From: Phytophthora colocasiae
Lineage: Eukaryota > Oomycota > Peronosporomycetes > Peronosporales > Peronosporaceae
Direction of reading: 5' to 3'
DNA length: 64,000 bases
Assembly (NCBI GenBank): GCA_018806915.1
Contig: JAGKQI010000018.1
Span: 62,001-126,000 of the forward strand
The notes below the pieces were generated by a model. The model was not told the DNA's origin. It did no database searches and saw nothing but the letters and a program-made list of their open reading frames with translations. The translations under genes and the position numbers were made by a program. Shown here one piece after another: positions 1-12,030 of the stretch. Position 1 is the stretch's first letter, and the number at the start of each line of letters is the position of its first letter.

Positions 1-710
1 GCCCGAGTCTGTCGCCATTTGCGACGGTAGTACTCGGTCGAGCCTGGTAGTAGGGGCTGCCAGAAGGATCGTTCCCACACAGCACGACCATTCACGCGCC
101 AGAATTCGTCCCAGCGCAAGAAGAAGACGTCAAACGGATCTTCTTCTCGCTTGAAGTCGAAGGGAACCTTCAGACAGCGGAACACAAATCGCCAGGGCTT
201 CTTGGCCTCGATCTCCTCCATGTTGGAACGGATCATTCCGTCGATTTGGTCCACCGTAAGAAAGTCAAACGCCAACGTCGACGACGGTCTTGGAGCGCTA
301 CGCCTCACCAGATGCTTGTGGGATGAGTCGCTATCCGAGTCCTCGTCACTCTTCGTGCCTCCCTCTTCTTCCTCCTCCTCCTCCGATGATGATGATTCTT
401 CAGACTCTGTATCGGATTCCGAGTCAGCCAAACGGCTGAGGCCAACGGTTGGGCACAAGTCCATTGCTGCTCCCGAGATCCGAGAACTTCGCGTGACGAC
501 AGGGTAGTCGGTCTTGGCCTCCTCTTCCAGCATGTCTTCATCGTCGTCATCGTCCGAGGCGATAGCGTTCATAGCATTAAGCAAAGCAGTCGACGACGGA
601 CCATTCTCTCCATGTGTCGGAAGACAGGTGACGCTCGGAGGACAGGCTTGCACGTAGAAGCCTCCTCCAGCGAGGTAAATAACCTCACCCACGCGTCGAC
701 GAACCTCCAT
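1..710 (-). CDS. Hypothetical acidic protein, 3' end off the window
   Basis: An open frame of about 236 codons runs from ATG at 710 down to the window edge without a stop. An in-frame TAA lies three codons upstream (719-717), which fixes this start. Residues 50-130 hold two Asp/Glu/Ser-rich runs (DDDDDED and a longer E/S tract) of the kind seen in nuclear or chaperone-type proteins. The stretch after that is ordinary folded-looking sequence rich in Trp, Phe and Arg (motifs FDFLTVDQIDGMI, KKPWRFVF, RWDEFW). The shorter plus-strand frame at 151-507 is its shadow, rich in Ser because it reads the acidic codons in reverse. I do not recognise the family. The clean frame and biased codons make it a likely real gene. 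Confidence 0.6.
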   Translation of the reverse strand, partial: MEVRRRVGEVIYLAGGGFYVQACPPSVTCLPTHGENGPSSTALLNAMNAIASDDDDDEDMLEEEAKTDYPVVTRSSRISGAAMDLCPTVGLSRLADSESDTESEESSSSEEEEEEEGGTKSDEDSDSDSSHKHLVRRSAPRPSSTLAFDFLTVDQIDGMIRSNMEEIEAKKPWRFVFRCLKVPFDFKREEDPFDVFFLRWDEFWRVNGRAVWERSFWQPLLPGSTEYYRRKWRQTR

Positions 711-2154
711 TAGTCTTTAGCTGTCACTTGCTTCGGAGATTGATGGAGAATTCAACTCAATTCCGAAATGAGTGACGGATATTTCACCGCTCGCGACGTG
801 AAGGGCGCGACTGAAGTTCTCGTAGGAGCAGAAAGCGTCAATCAGATAGGTCATGCTTTGATGGATGGAGAGAGACTGCCCGCTGGGCTCGTTTGAACAC
901 TTGATCAACCCTTAACGGCAACATGACGGGGAGATGCAAAGGTAAACGACATGAACGCCGTCGTCTTTTGCCTCTGCTGCTCAACGGGAAATAGCAAGTG
1001 AGACGAGCCGCATTTTGACACCAAGACGCTCTTGAGCTGTTCGAAGACAAGCCGCCGTGCTTTTCCCCGAAGCAGACAAAATCCACCGACCGAAGTGTGG
1101 GTGCGAACGTGCCTGGATCGCCCTTGCCCTGATTCGCAAGCGAGACTCGCGCTTTGCTCAAGCGCCTTGGTGAGCCTTACGGTAAGACTCTTGCCCGTCA
1201 GGGATTCACGGTCCGTGAATCCCTGACGTGAATCACGGACGGTGAGCGCGGCTGCGGAGATCTTGCCCTTGGTGGCACAGTCAAGCCATTGCACTGCAAT
1301 TTGCAGACCAGTGGCGGCCGATTACGAGCTGCGGGATACTCTTCTTGACCAGCGTGTTCATGCGCAAAGCTGGTCGCGGCCGTAGCTGTCTCAAAAAGAG
1401 CATAATGCCGATCTCCTTCGCCTGATAGTCGCCAACCACACATTATTATTGCCAAGCAACCTTTATCTACATTTTCAGTGGAGTCGATCGACTCAAGTGG
1501 CAAGTTAGCGACCAGCATTGCAAGGCGGCGATCGGCGAGCATTGAAGTGCCTGCTGTGGCTTCCCCGCACAAAATGGACACCGATTAAATTCCGCTGTCA
1601 TAGCATAACTTTGAAACTCCTCTACCTAATGAACTTGCATAATAGCATACTTATGGACTTTCGTCAAAAATATACTTCCTATTTAAACAGACCTACGAAA
1701 CAGCACGCTTACGATCCGCGCTCTAGCAGCCGTTATCCGGCGCCATCATCGTGCGACAGTCAGTTCAGATGAGCTTTCGTGCACACCAATTTGAAACGTC
1801 TCGGTTTCAGATAACCTTTCAAAGTAGATTGCAACATGTATCATCTTTGTGTATGCAAACCATGCTTTTTCACTTCAGCCTGCTAAACTCATTCTTTATC
1901 AAACGTTGTATTTTTCCGCCTGTCTCTGCAGCGGTTTAGGCTGGATTTTGCCAGCTGTTTGCTGGGTACTGGTACCTTGTACCATTCACCCTCGTTCTCG
2001 TTTCGCCCACAAAAACTCCCATTGCATATTAAAAGGGAGAGAGAGAGAGAGTGAGGAGAGTGAGAAGTCTCTTGTTCTTCTTCTTGACGAACGCCTTGCC
2101 TTGCCTTTTGAGCCTGGTAGCGTAGACTTCCCGTCCCTATTTCCCTCTCGCCGA
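711..2154. other. Intergenic region between divergent genes
   Basis: No convincing gene. The open frames here (for example 905-1294 and 1198-1581, minus) overlap each other in different frames and look random in composition. The region holds the hairpin at 1196-1228 and a GA-rich tract at about 2035-2070 just before the P4-ATPase start. It must contain the promoters of both flanking genes, but no clear oomycete initiator was found. Confidence 0.5.
1196..1228. repeat. Perfect 16-bp-arm hairpin
   Basis: Bases 1196-1211 and 1213-1228 are exact reverse complements around a single central T (arm CGTCAGGGATTCACGG). A partial third copy of the core (AATCACGGAC) follows at 1231-1240. It lies in the intergenic space between two outward-facing genes, about 490 bp upstream of the acidic-protein gene and 930 bp upstream of the P4-ATPase start. 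It could be an operator-like palindrome, a transposon footprint or an RNA hairpin. Confidence 0.7.
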
Positions 2155-5100
2155 ATGGACGCGGGCGCCTCCCAGCACCAGGACGCGTACCACCAGCTGC
2201 AGACGTCGCGCGCCCAGCAGCAGCCGCAGCCTCCCGCCAGCTCTTTAGTTGCGAGTGCGGGCTCCTTCCACACGGGCCAAACGCTCAATAGCACAGCCAA
2301 CACCGCATCGGCAATCGACACAGGACCGCGCAATATGGCGCTGAGAGGAGCGGACATCACGGCCGCCAGTAAACGGGACGAGTCGGCGGACTTCCGCGTC
2401 GTCGCTCTACCGGCTACTCAGAGACAGCGTAGACAACAATCAGGAGCTGAAGGGGCCAATGCACCCCCGGAATTCTGCTCCAATGTGGTGATTACGTCCA
2501 AGTACACGACATGGAACTTCCTGCCTCTGTTTATGCTCGAGAGTTTCCGGAAATTGGCCAACGCCTACTTTTTGCTGGTTTCCATCCTCCAGTGCATCAG
2601 GAGTATCAGTAATACCAACGGTCTACCATCCAATCTACCGGTTCTGGTCTTCATTCTGGCTGTGGATGGAGTGCTAGCTGTGATTGAAGACCGCAGACGA
2701 CACCTGGCAGATAAAGAGGCCAATTCGGCCCAGTGCCACGTACTGAAGGAGACGTTTACAGGCACCAACGACGCACTCAACCGAGCTGGAGGAGTGGACG
2801 ACCCAGACATTGCATTGATGCACTGGGCAGCTCTTACTGTTGGCTCTGTGGTGAAGCTCCACAACCGAGAGACGGCTCCTGCTGATCTGCTGATTCTAGC
2901 TGTTGCAGAGCCGAATCCAAGTGAACCTGCAGGTATCTGCTACGTGGAAACCAAGAGTCTGGATGGCGAGACGAACCTCGTTGCGTCACGCCTATGACGC
3001 CGCACGCTGCACGTGCGGACGGCGGTCTCAAGTGGCTGCTCTCGCAGGTCAGCTACGGTGTGAGAACCCCAACAAGGCCATTGGTCGCTTCGATGGTACT
3101 TTATCCGTCTCGGAAGGAACCAAAGCGGCAGAGGCCCACCCTCAGCCGATCGCCATCAAGAACGTGCTGCTTCGTGGCTGCCAACTGCGTAACACAGACT
3201 GGATCTACGGCCTCGTGGTAAACACTGGTCCGGACACGAAGATCATGCAGAGCGCCACTGCCACCCGACCCAAGTGGAGCTCCATTAACATGACGGTGAA
3301 CAAGATGATCATCTGGCTCTTCCTGCTGCTGTGTTTCCTGTGTATCATCGCCACGACGGTGCAGGTGATCTGGCTCAACAGTAATATTGACGAGAGCTGG
3401 TACCTGGACTGGTCCCCCAGCATCACGAGCCAATGGTTCATCGGCTTTGGCTACTACTTCCTGCCTGGCGTACCGGTGATGATTCCTGTGTCGCTGTACG
3501 TGACGATCTCGATGGTCATGTTCATTCAGGCCATCTTCATGACGTGGGACCTGGATATGTATTACGAGGAAGCAGACGTACGTATGATCGTCCGATCCAT
3601 GGGACTGAATGAGGAACTGGGCCAGATCTCGTACGTCTTTAGCGACAAGACTGGCACGCTGACCTGTAACGTCATGGAGTTCCGCAAGTGCTCGATCAAT
3701 GGCGTGTCATACGGTACAGGAATGACGGAAATTGGCCGCGCTGCGTTGCGCCGAAAGGGTGTCGCGGAGCCAGCTGAGGCGGAGCCGGACCCAGCGACGC
3801 AGCGTGCCAAGATCCCGTACGTCAACTTTGAGGATGCGCGGCTGTTTAACGCTTTGGAGAGGCCTATTAATGACGACACGCCGAACCGAGAAGCCGGGTT
3901 CTTCTTGCACCTGAGTTTGTGTCAGACTGTCATCCCTGAGGCGGTAGAAGGCAGCAACGAAGTGCGCTTTTCGGCCTCGTCACCTGATGAGCAGGCGCTG
4001 GTGTCGGGTGCCAAGTTTTTTGGCTTCAGCTTCGAATCTCGTGGCTTGGGTGTTGCCCGCGTTCGTGTGAAGCGCCCAGAGCTGATTCGCCGCTATGCGA
4101 ACGGTGTGACTGGCTCCAATGCTCTGCTAGAGTTTAAGATCTTGGATGTTCTGGAGTTCACGAGTGACCGTAAGCGCATGTCAGTCGTGGTGCAGTACCC
4201 CAATGGAGAGTACTGGGTGCTCACGAAGGGTGCCGATAACGTGATCTACCCCATGCTGGCGAAGGGAAAGAGCGACCCTGAGATGATGAAGGAGACGATG
4301 CGTCACTTGGAGACCTTTGGGGACGATGGACTGCGTACACTGACTATTGCGCAGCGTCGTGTGGATGAGAAGGAGTATCTGAACTGGAGCGCGCGCTTTA
4401 AGGAGGCTAACTCGTCTCTGGAAGAGATTGACAAGCGTAAGAACGGCCAGGACAACCAGATCGACAAACTGATGACGGAGATTGAGCGCGACCTGGAGCT
4501 GCTTGGCGCTACGGCTATTGAAGATAAGCTTCAGAACAACGTGCCCAGCTGTATTGCCAACCTCATGCGTGCTGGCATGCGCGTCTGGATGCTGACCGGT
4601 GACAAGCAAGAGACAGCCATCAATATCTCATACGCCTGTCAGCTCATGGATAATGACATGCAGCAGTTCGTCTTCAACTGTGACTTGTACCCCACCAAGG
4701 ACGCGATCTTCTCGCATCTATCCGAGGCGAACGCGCTGGTTCAAGGAGGCAGCGGCCGTCACGCCGTGGTAATTGACGGAGAGTGCCTCGAGCTAACCCT
4801 GGAGGACGATAGATGTCAGCACGAGTTCCTTTCGTTGGCGATGGCCTGTGATGCGGTAGTGTGCTGTCGTGTATCGCCCAGCCAGAAGGCCGAAGTGGTA
4901 ACTCTGGTTCGCACTGCCAACAAGAAGGCTAGGACGCTGGCTATTGGAGACGGAGCTAATGACGTGGCTATGATTCAGCGTGCGCATGTTGGTGTAGGTA
5001 TTTGCAGGCCAAGAAGGTATGCAAGCTGTGAACTCGAGCGACTACGCTATTGGCCAGTTTTACTTCTTGGAGAAGCTTCTGCTGCACCACGGTCGGTTGA

Positions 5101-6278
5101 ATTACAAGCGCATGTCTATCCTTGCTGGTTACATGTTCTACAAGAATATCGTGATGGTGCTGGCGCAGTACTTTTACATGTTCTGCACGGGCTCGTCTGG
5201 CCAGAAGTTCTACGGAGAGTTGGGCTTCCAGTTGTACAATATTTGCTACACTTCGCTGCCTATCATCGTGCTGGGCGTGTTCGACTACGATGTACCTTTC
5301 GAAGTGAGCAAGCACTTCCCGGAGCTGTACCTGGTGGGGCCTCGCATGGAGCTGTTCAACAACTACACGTTCTTCAAGTGGATCTGTAGTGCTGTGTACG
5401 AGTCGGCTGTTATCTTCGTGTTTGTGGTGTACGCTTTCAACGAGAACCTCTCCAATGCTGGTAGTGCTCCGATGGTGCAATACGGATTGCTAGCGTTCAC
5501 TATGGTAGTTTTGGTGGCCAACATCAAGCTGTGCATGCTGCAAATGTCCTGGAGCACATACGGAGCCGTGTTGTGGTTCGTGGGTGTCATTGCGTACTTG
5601 CCGCTTACGCCAATTATTTCCAGCTACTGGATCTCCATGTTCTCGACCGAGTATGGCAGTTTCCAGAACACCTTAGGGCAAGAAACGTATTGGATGGTGA
5701 TCCCGATCTGCTTGGTCGTTTCCCTGCTCCGTCACTACACGTGGACAGCTATTTGCCGCCGGTTTTACCCGCTTCCGTGGCAGATTGTCCAGGAGCAGTA
5801 TGTGCTATACAAGGGCAGGGATCCGCGGCAGAACCGCGCCATGTCTCGCATCGACATCGAAGCTGGCGGGATCCCAGTGGTCAATGGCTTGCTCCAAGAC
5901 AACGAAACTGCCTACGTCAACTCGTCGTCGCCTACTCGCGGCTACAATGCGGTAAGTTTTGCTTGTATAGTCTCTGGTCTGTCGTATTCATTGTCTGACT
6001 GTTCACTCAATTTCTCACAGGCACAGGCTCAGTTCGCCGGCAAGACTCGAGGATCTGGTAGTGGATTCGCCTTCAGTTACGACCCTCAGACTTCTCTAGC
6101 CGAGAGTTACATGTCCACACATGACGTGCGTCAATCCGCATCGGCTATGAACGATGCAGAACACCGTGGTCGGAGGTCCAGGGAAGACTCTCGAGCGTCC
6201 GACTACGAGTCGTCTCGTTCGGCAGCGGTCGTGGACTCCACGAAGGGCTCGTCGTCTACGACGGGGCTGTTCGTCTAG
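2155..6278 (+). CDS. P4-type ATPase (phospholipid flippase), two frameshifts
   Basis: P4-ATPases are membrane pumps that move phospholipids from the outer to the cytoplasmic leaflet, using ATP. Family hallmarks in order: N-terminal NVVITSKYTTWNFLPLF with TM1-TM2; the actuator DGET near 2962; TM3-TM4 with PVSLYVT (P4-type instead of an ion-pump motif); the phosphorylation loop DKTGT at 3644-3658; nucleotide-binding SSPDEQALV and KGAD; hinge GDGANDV at 4945-4965; then six C-terminal membrane segments. The start is ATG 2155; the frame is open upstream but unlike the family. The frame changes twice. Right after GETNL (about 2977) two bases appear missing where the family has Lys. Just before GQEGMQAV (about 5000) one base appears extra. 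A 69-nt intron lies at 5952-6020. Total is about 1,350 codons, normal for the family. Either a fresh pseudogene or assembly indels. Confidence 0.88.
5952..6020 (+). other. 69-nt in-frame intron of the P4-ATPase gene
   Basis: Donor GTAAGT at 5952 and acceptor TTTCTCACAG ending at 6020. It sits exactly between codons (phase 0), is a multiple of three and has no stop codon, so retained message would still be translated with 23 extra residues. The inserted residues (VSFACIVSG...) are unlike the hydrophilic tail around them, which supports removal by splicing. Confidence 0.75.
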
Positions 6279-6554
6279 CTGCTGGGAGATTTTCAGATAC
6301 ACTATCATCACCGACGCTCGTACTGCACAACGTCGAAGCTCAAGAAGGTGGAGGGCACTCGTTCCCTCTTTCCCCCATTGTCGTGAGATTTTTTAGCTTT
6401 TGTTTTGCGTGTGAAGCTGCGAATTGGGAGCACCAGATCGTTGAAAGTCGTAGAGGAGCGCTGATGGCGGCATGTACAAAGTCTAAACGATATTAAAATG
6501 GTCCCGATTTCTACAGTACGATAAGCTTTAGTGATCTATTAACAAGTTGACTAT

Positions 6555-7876
6555 CTACCACAACATCAAGGCGAGAGTGAGGCCCAAGACGCCAGCGATT
6601 GAGCTGTGAGCAGCAGCAGCAGCAGCAGCATTAGACTCTGCCGTCACATTTGGTGGTACAGTATTGAGCGAGTTAATAGCGGACGTGCCGCTCCCAGCTT
6701 CTTCCGATCCTGCTTGACTTGCATGTGCTGGTTCGTAGTTCCAATCCACTAAGGACGCGGGACGAGAGAAGCTGCAGCCATCGGCGTATTTCATAGGCAC
6801 GTGCAGACACGAATTGGAAAAGTAGGAGCTCACCACATCCACGATGGAACTGGGTAGGAAGTCTTGGAGAACTGGGAAGACATCAGCACCACTTACACAC
6901 TTGCCAGAGCCGAAAAGCGACTGCAAGTCGATGCCGTAGGACTTCGAACTGTTGGCTGCAAGGGGTAAAGCATTGATCCACGTCGCGAACCGATCCAGAG
7001 CCACAACGCAACCACTGCTTGTGTACTGGTCGCTTGAAACCGCTTCAACTGCGTTGCCGTCTGTGTCAGTGTACGCTTCACCCTCGGCCTTCAAAAACAC
7101 GCTTGATCAGTAGGAACTTGCAGATCTTGGAGTAACGCAGCAGCTCGGTCAGCTGACGTAGTGTTGGCCACCTCCGCAGAGCTCTGTAGGAACGTGTAGC
7201 CACAGCGCTGTGAGCTGGTGCCGTTGAATGCCGGCGTCTGCGTCGCGCACAAGACGTCGCCCAGAAGCTGCGCCATTTTGGTGTACTGCCCTGTCAGTGT
7301 GTAGTCAAAGAGTGAGACGCTCTCACTCTCCCAGGCAGCACAGCAGCCGTTCGATGCTGTGGATCGTAGCGTGGCGAGGGAAGGCATCAACTGCGACCGA
7401 AGACACGGGACGAAGCCATTTACGTACAAAGAGCACATTTGCTCCACTTCTCCCTCATCCACAAGGCCCAAACCTTCAATAAACGTATCTGAAGCTCCAC
7501 TGTCACTGCTGCTTAAGGCGAGAGAGAAATTCCCCATCGCGTACTGGACCAATGGCACATTGAGCATCTCCAAGGCGGCGGCGCATGTGTCGACGGCTGT
7601 GCTGTCGGACATCGCTTGGCCTAATAAAGTGCCGTTCATATTGGCGATGCAGGAGCTGCCGGCATCCGATATGAGGAATTTCCTGGCTGCTGAATCGCCC
7701 AAGAGACCCACCAACAGGTTGGCGTAGTCGTCACCGATGACGGCGCGTAGAGGCTCCAGAACTGGCGGATTTTCGTCCGAAAGAGAAGCGGAACATGCCG
7801 ACACGAGCTTCGTCTCTGCTGCCGCTTGGTCGACCAGCAAAAGCGGCAGCAGCAAGGAGAACAGCGAGGCGAGCAT
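6555..7876 (-). CDS. Secreted cysteine-rich protein, probable GPI anchor, one frameshift
   Basis: The start at 7876 gives a strong signal peptide (MLASLFSLLLPLLLVDQAAAE). The mature part has many spaced cysteines (for example VSACSAS, CIANMNGT, TCAAALE, QMCSLYV, PCLRSQ, NGCCAAW, QRCGYTF) and several N-glycosylation sites. The C-terminus is a Ser/Ala-rich stretch with seven Ala, then SSIAGVLGLTLALMLW and stop, a typical GPI-attachment signal. The first frame stops at 7091-7093, and the second continues from about 7100 to 6555. One extra T in the TTTTT run at 7094-7098 would join the two frames into a protein of about 440 residues. I do not recognise the family. It resembles oomycete surface proteins of unknown role in general layout only. 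It is convergent with the P4-ATPase gene, 276 bp apart. Confidence 0.7.
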
Positions 7877-8371
7877 CAGGCACAGAAGTCTCAGTAGTAG
7901 GCAAAGAGACCGTTACAGCCGTGACAAGCTGAAAGGCAAGTGCTGAACTTTTCGTGTAGTCGTCAAATGATTGGTACAATGTACCAATTAATTCCCTTCA
8001 ACTTGCGCCAAAAAACAAGCATTAGAGGAGATATGGTCAGGGATTGATAGTTGTGCATATTTTAGGAAGTTAATATTCGTATTCAGCAGAAACTGGAGTT
8101 CTGCTGTTCATATTCACAGGTAAAGTTGGCAGTTGATTGATATTCATAGTCATCTACTGTTTATGAATATCGTACGATAAGTAAAATTCAAAGAGCGTCT
8201 CACTTAAAAAAGTGTCTTAAAGCGACTCAGCGCTTAAGAAGATGCGTGCGGGTAGTTCCTACGTAGCATTCAAAATACTGATTTTGCTGTCTGGGAACTA
8301 CACCGTAACAAAGCTCGATAAACCTTGGCGTCATTTTCAGACGAAGCAACTGCTTGGAATTCACGCACTGC
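7877..8371. other. AT-rich intergenic stretch with a hairpin
   Basis: No gene seen. The region is AT-rich and holds an inverted repeat, GATATTCATA at 8139-8148 and its exact complement at 8162-8171. It separates the promoter of the cysteine-rich protein gene from the decayed hAT transposase, so the hAT left terminus probably lies here, but no terminal repeat or 8-bp duplication could be matched to the other side near 25.8 kb. Confidence 0.4.
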
Positions 8372-10780
8372 TTACCCGAGGACGAGGCTGCGATCCGTGT
8401 GCAATATTTCGATCCTCTCCATTGCACCGCTGTTATGATTGAGCAATAACTGTTTTTCGGCGCGATCATTGTCTGTACGCGTGCGCAGGTTACTCATGAC
8501 GATGCTTCTGACGAAAACACACACGCTCCTGAAAGGCAGTAGTTGAGCTTCTGCCAAGCCATATTCGTGCTAGTAGAGCAACAGACGGAAACACACTTGC
8601 TCCTTCTTCACGAAACCACTGACAGACATCAACGCTGTTGATAACTTCGTGAATTTTCCAAAACCCGCGTCCATTTACTTGCACAGACAATTTTCGAGCC
8701 AATTCGTCTTCTGACAAGCCTCGTCGATTTTGTTTTACTGCGACAGTCAGCCAGTTGGGTGTATAAGAGCGCCATTTGCGCAGAATTTCATCTGCGGCTT
8801 GATCGTCTGCACTTAATTCTCCAAACGTATCGTCGTCAACCTGAATCGGCACTAAGTTGCTCTGCATCAAGTCAAACTGGGCATCCGTGACGAACTCTGC
8901 GGCGCTGGAGGGACTATCTATGATGTTGCCTGTTTGGCCTCGACGAGTTGCTTGAAGTTGCTTGAAAACCATACGATGCTCCTCCTCTAAAAATCGCTCA
9001 CCTCGCGCGAAAATATCGTCTACCTTCTTCTTTTTCGCTGCAGTTTTAGAATCATCTTTGGCATCGACCACTTCAGCAATCTGTAGTCGCGCGGCACCTT
9101 TTGTCCGCAGGTCAAGCAAAAGCGGCATAATTGTCTCCTGGGTTAGTTCTGGCTGTCGTTGATCGAGCTGCCCTAGCGTCCGGGCGATACAGGTTTTCCC
9201 ACCACCCGATATATCTTCGATTGACTTCGAAACTCGTGGCAAATTGCGCTCATTTGTTTTGACGGAGCGGGCGGTTAGATCATAGCACAAAAACTCACGT
9301 GACGCCAAATTGTCACGTGCTGCCTTAATGAGTACCATAGTTTCAGATGAGAGGAGGTGTTCCTGTTGGATTTCCACCGAAGCCAAATGAGCAACAGAGT
9401 TGAGAATTGCTTCTAACTCCACAATTAACTTCCAGTCGTCCTTTGTAAGTGTGTTAAAATAAGTTGGATCGTCATCTTCATTGTCACCGCCAAAATATTT
9501 CTGGTACGCTTTGTAGTTCACGATGGTCCGTTGGAAAAGTGAGACTGTTGATGAAACACGAACCTCAATGTCCAGAAATGATTTTAGGACCGGGTAATGG
9601 TAGAACCTCTGCACCTTCTCCAGGCGGTTAATGCGTGCAGTAGTACTGAAATAATTATTCAGTCTGCGGACTTTTTTCACTAAAATCCCGCCTTCCGGAA
9701 ATGCACCACCGGCAGTAACAATTTTTTCTTCTCAAGCTTCTTCGTCACTGGATTCATCACTTTAACCGTGCGTTTACTTTCACGAAGTCCCATTCCGTAA
9801 AGGATGCACAGGTTCAGTACGTTCATGGTGCAGTCCGTTGCTAGTGTAGTATCAAACTCCTTCGACACCTTTCTAGCAGCGGCAGCCGTGTCTGAAATAG
9901 TATACTTCACGAACGATTCAATTTCCAGGTCAAACCGTTACTTGACACGAGACTCAATCAGTTTCTTGAGCTGCACGGATTCGTGTCCGTCATTTTTTAC
10001 CGTGGCCAGAACAGCAACGTGATGAATGAACCACCTCTGATCGATAAACGCCAGTGATGCTCCAACAACGCCGTCCTTAGAAACGTTAGTCCACGAGTCG
10101 TGCATTAAAGTTACGAACGGCAATCCTTGGATAGCGTCAAGCTCCGACTTGATAAAGTGTTGCAAGAGTTCACAAAACATGTCGAATTCTGCGTCCGAAA
10201 GATCGTTAAATGTCGGTGCGGCCAATACAGAAAACTCTGGATTTCCAGAGGCACATTTCATGAAGTCCTTAAAAACGTGAGATTGCACAATGTTGTACGG
10301 AAGTCCTGTACCAATAACGTTGTTAGCTTGCTGAGAACTCATGCCATTCACAGAGAATACTACCTTCTTTCATTAGCCACAGCGCCATGTGCGTATTGAT
10401 GTCTTTTGAGCTTGACGCCCAATGACTCTCTAGTGTCGATGTTCTCATTTGTGGAGCTGGTTTCTTTTTTTGAGTGTCACTATCCAGTGGGATTGGTTGG
10501 TATTTTGCCGATTTAGAAGCCCGCGTGATAGAACCAGCTTTTGCATCAAGAATTCGCTTTTTCCCATGTCTGATCGTGTCCTGGTTTGCCACTTTGACTA
10601 ACTCGTGTTCAGGATGGTTGTGCTTCATGTGGTCCATGGCGTTCGATGACGTCATGCAGTGACATAGTGCTCCTTCCCAAGAAGATGAAGAACGCTCTTC
10701 TTGCCAGAGAGCTTTTGCACAAACAAGGCAGATTGACCCGCATACTCTCTGATTACCGTTCGCAACGACGGTAACTGGCT
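8372..10780 (-). pseudogene. hAT transposase, 3' part, decayed
   Basis: This is the larger part of a DNA-transposon transposase. Reading from 10780 downward: a BED-type zinc finger (CLVCAKALW then HMKHNHPEH), a hAT core segment (TLMHDSWTNVSKDGVVG), and the C-terminal hAT dimerisation region (FPSVALLARIWLGRSSTTAFQERV, then SNLRTRTDNDRAEKQLLL). The frame is broken by an in-frame TAA at 9935-9937, by frame changes near 10340, 9690 and 8530, and by the large retroelement at 10781. The upstream part lies at 25132-25635. No activity is expected. The identification rests on the BED finger and the C-terminal signature. Confidence 0.75.
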
Positions 10781-11389
10781 TGTGGTGGAGCGGATCTGGC
10801 CAAAATCTGGTTGAGGCCGATCGCGATCGCCACTTGCGCCCAGACACCGACTAACGGAGGGGGTCCCCCGATGATCCGTGATCTTGCTGCGTGTAGTGTT
10901 CACCTTGTGTACCCGTCGGTAGGCGGGTTACGCTCTTCCAGGTGACTTCTGAAGATGTCTTGGGACGAGAAGAATGTCTTGGGTGACGTAGGGGGTGTGA
11001 GATAGCGTGGGAATACTTCACTCTACCTCGGAGGGGTTGATCCGGGTCACAGGCGAGTTCTCGAGCCTTGATCCGGTCACCTGGTCTTCGATCCAGGTCT
11101 TCCAAAGGTCCAATGTTGGGGATCTGATCCCTTCCTTTACGATGCTTGCCGCTTCCTATAGCGGGTGTCTTGATGGGTTGAGAGTCGACGAGATCGTCAG
11201 GCCAAGCAGCCAATTCCTTCCGATCCGTAGTTCGCACGTAAAGGATAGATCACTAGATAGGGTAAAACTGGCCAATGTATTATCCAGAATTAACCTCTAT
11301 GCTAGATCTCTTCTCCTTACCTTCTTGATGCCGGGGGGCCAATGTAATTCCCAGTTCCGGTCTTGAACGAAGGCACTTGTGATGTCCAG

Positions 11390-11771
11390 AGCAAATTCGA
11401 TTCTTGGGGGTTGTTGAGATACCGAGAGATCCTCACACTAGCGTAAGGTAAGCCGGCCAAATCGGGGATCCGGTCTTAGCTGTAGCTAGGTGTGCGAAGT
11501 GTAGGAACACTAAGGGGAGGCCAATATGCTATCCTCTTCCCTTGTCTTGGTCCCTGAAGTAGTCCACTTGCGCACTAGAGAGCAAATTCGATTCTTGGGG
11601 GTTGTTGAGATACCGAGAGATCCTCACACTAGCGTAAGGTAAGCCGGCCAAATCGGGGATCCGGTCTTAGCTGTAGCTAGGTGTGCGAAGTGTAGGAACA
11701 CTAAGGGGAGGCCAATATGCTATCCTCTTCCCTTGTCTTGGTCCCTGAAGTAGTCCACTTGCGCACTAGAG
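11390..11771. repeat. 191-bp tandem duplication inside one LTR
   Basis: Units 11390-11580 and 11581-11771 both begin AGCAAATTCGATTCTTGGGG and appear identical. A third partial start (AGCAAATTCGATTCT) follows at 11772. The other LTR has one unit flanked by the same 15-base direct repeat, so unequal crossing-over or replication slippage between those repeats explains the gain. Confidence 0.9.
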
Positions 11772-11930
11772 AGCAAATTCGATTCTGTTTATGGTTATTC
11801 CTATGTCTACTAGCCCCATCCTCATCTGCTATCCTACGATTACCTGACATCCGGCTACACAGCTGCCCTTCCGATCTTCGATCTTGATCTCACCTAACCC
11901 CTGATCGCGATCTCGATCTGCCGATCTGGC

Positions 11931-12030
11931 GATCAGCCGATCTGGCGATCTGGCGATCTGGCGATCAGGCGATCTGGCGATCAGCCGATCAGCCGATCTG
12001 GCGATCTGGCGATCAGCTGATCAGCCGATC
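11931..12030. repeat. GATC-rich short tandem array
   Basis: Irregular tandem of CGATCTGG and CGATCAGC octamers in which nearly every repeat contains GATC. The equivalent array in the other LTR (about 24540-24590) is roughly half as long, so it varies in length within one element. Confidence 0.85.

Noticed and set aside
151..507. Plus-strand ORF with a Ser-rich run
   Set aside because: It is the reverse reading of the acidic tract of the minus-strand gene at 1-710, which has the longer and cleaner frame.
905..1581. Overlapping minus-strand ORFs upstream of the P4-ATPase
   Set aside because: Two frames overlap around the hairpin, composition looks random and no motif was found.
2980..3045. 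Intron (GT at 2980 to CAG near 3048) to explain the first P4-ATPase frame change
   Set aside because: Splicing there gives the wrong downstream frame and removes the conserved LRHAYDA region; a two-base loss explains the sequence better.
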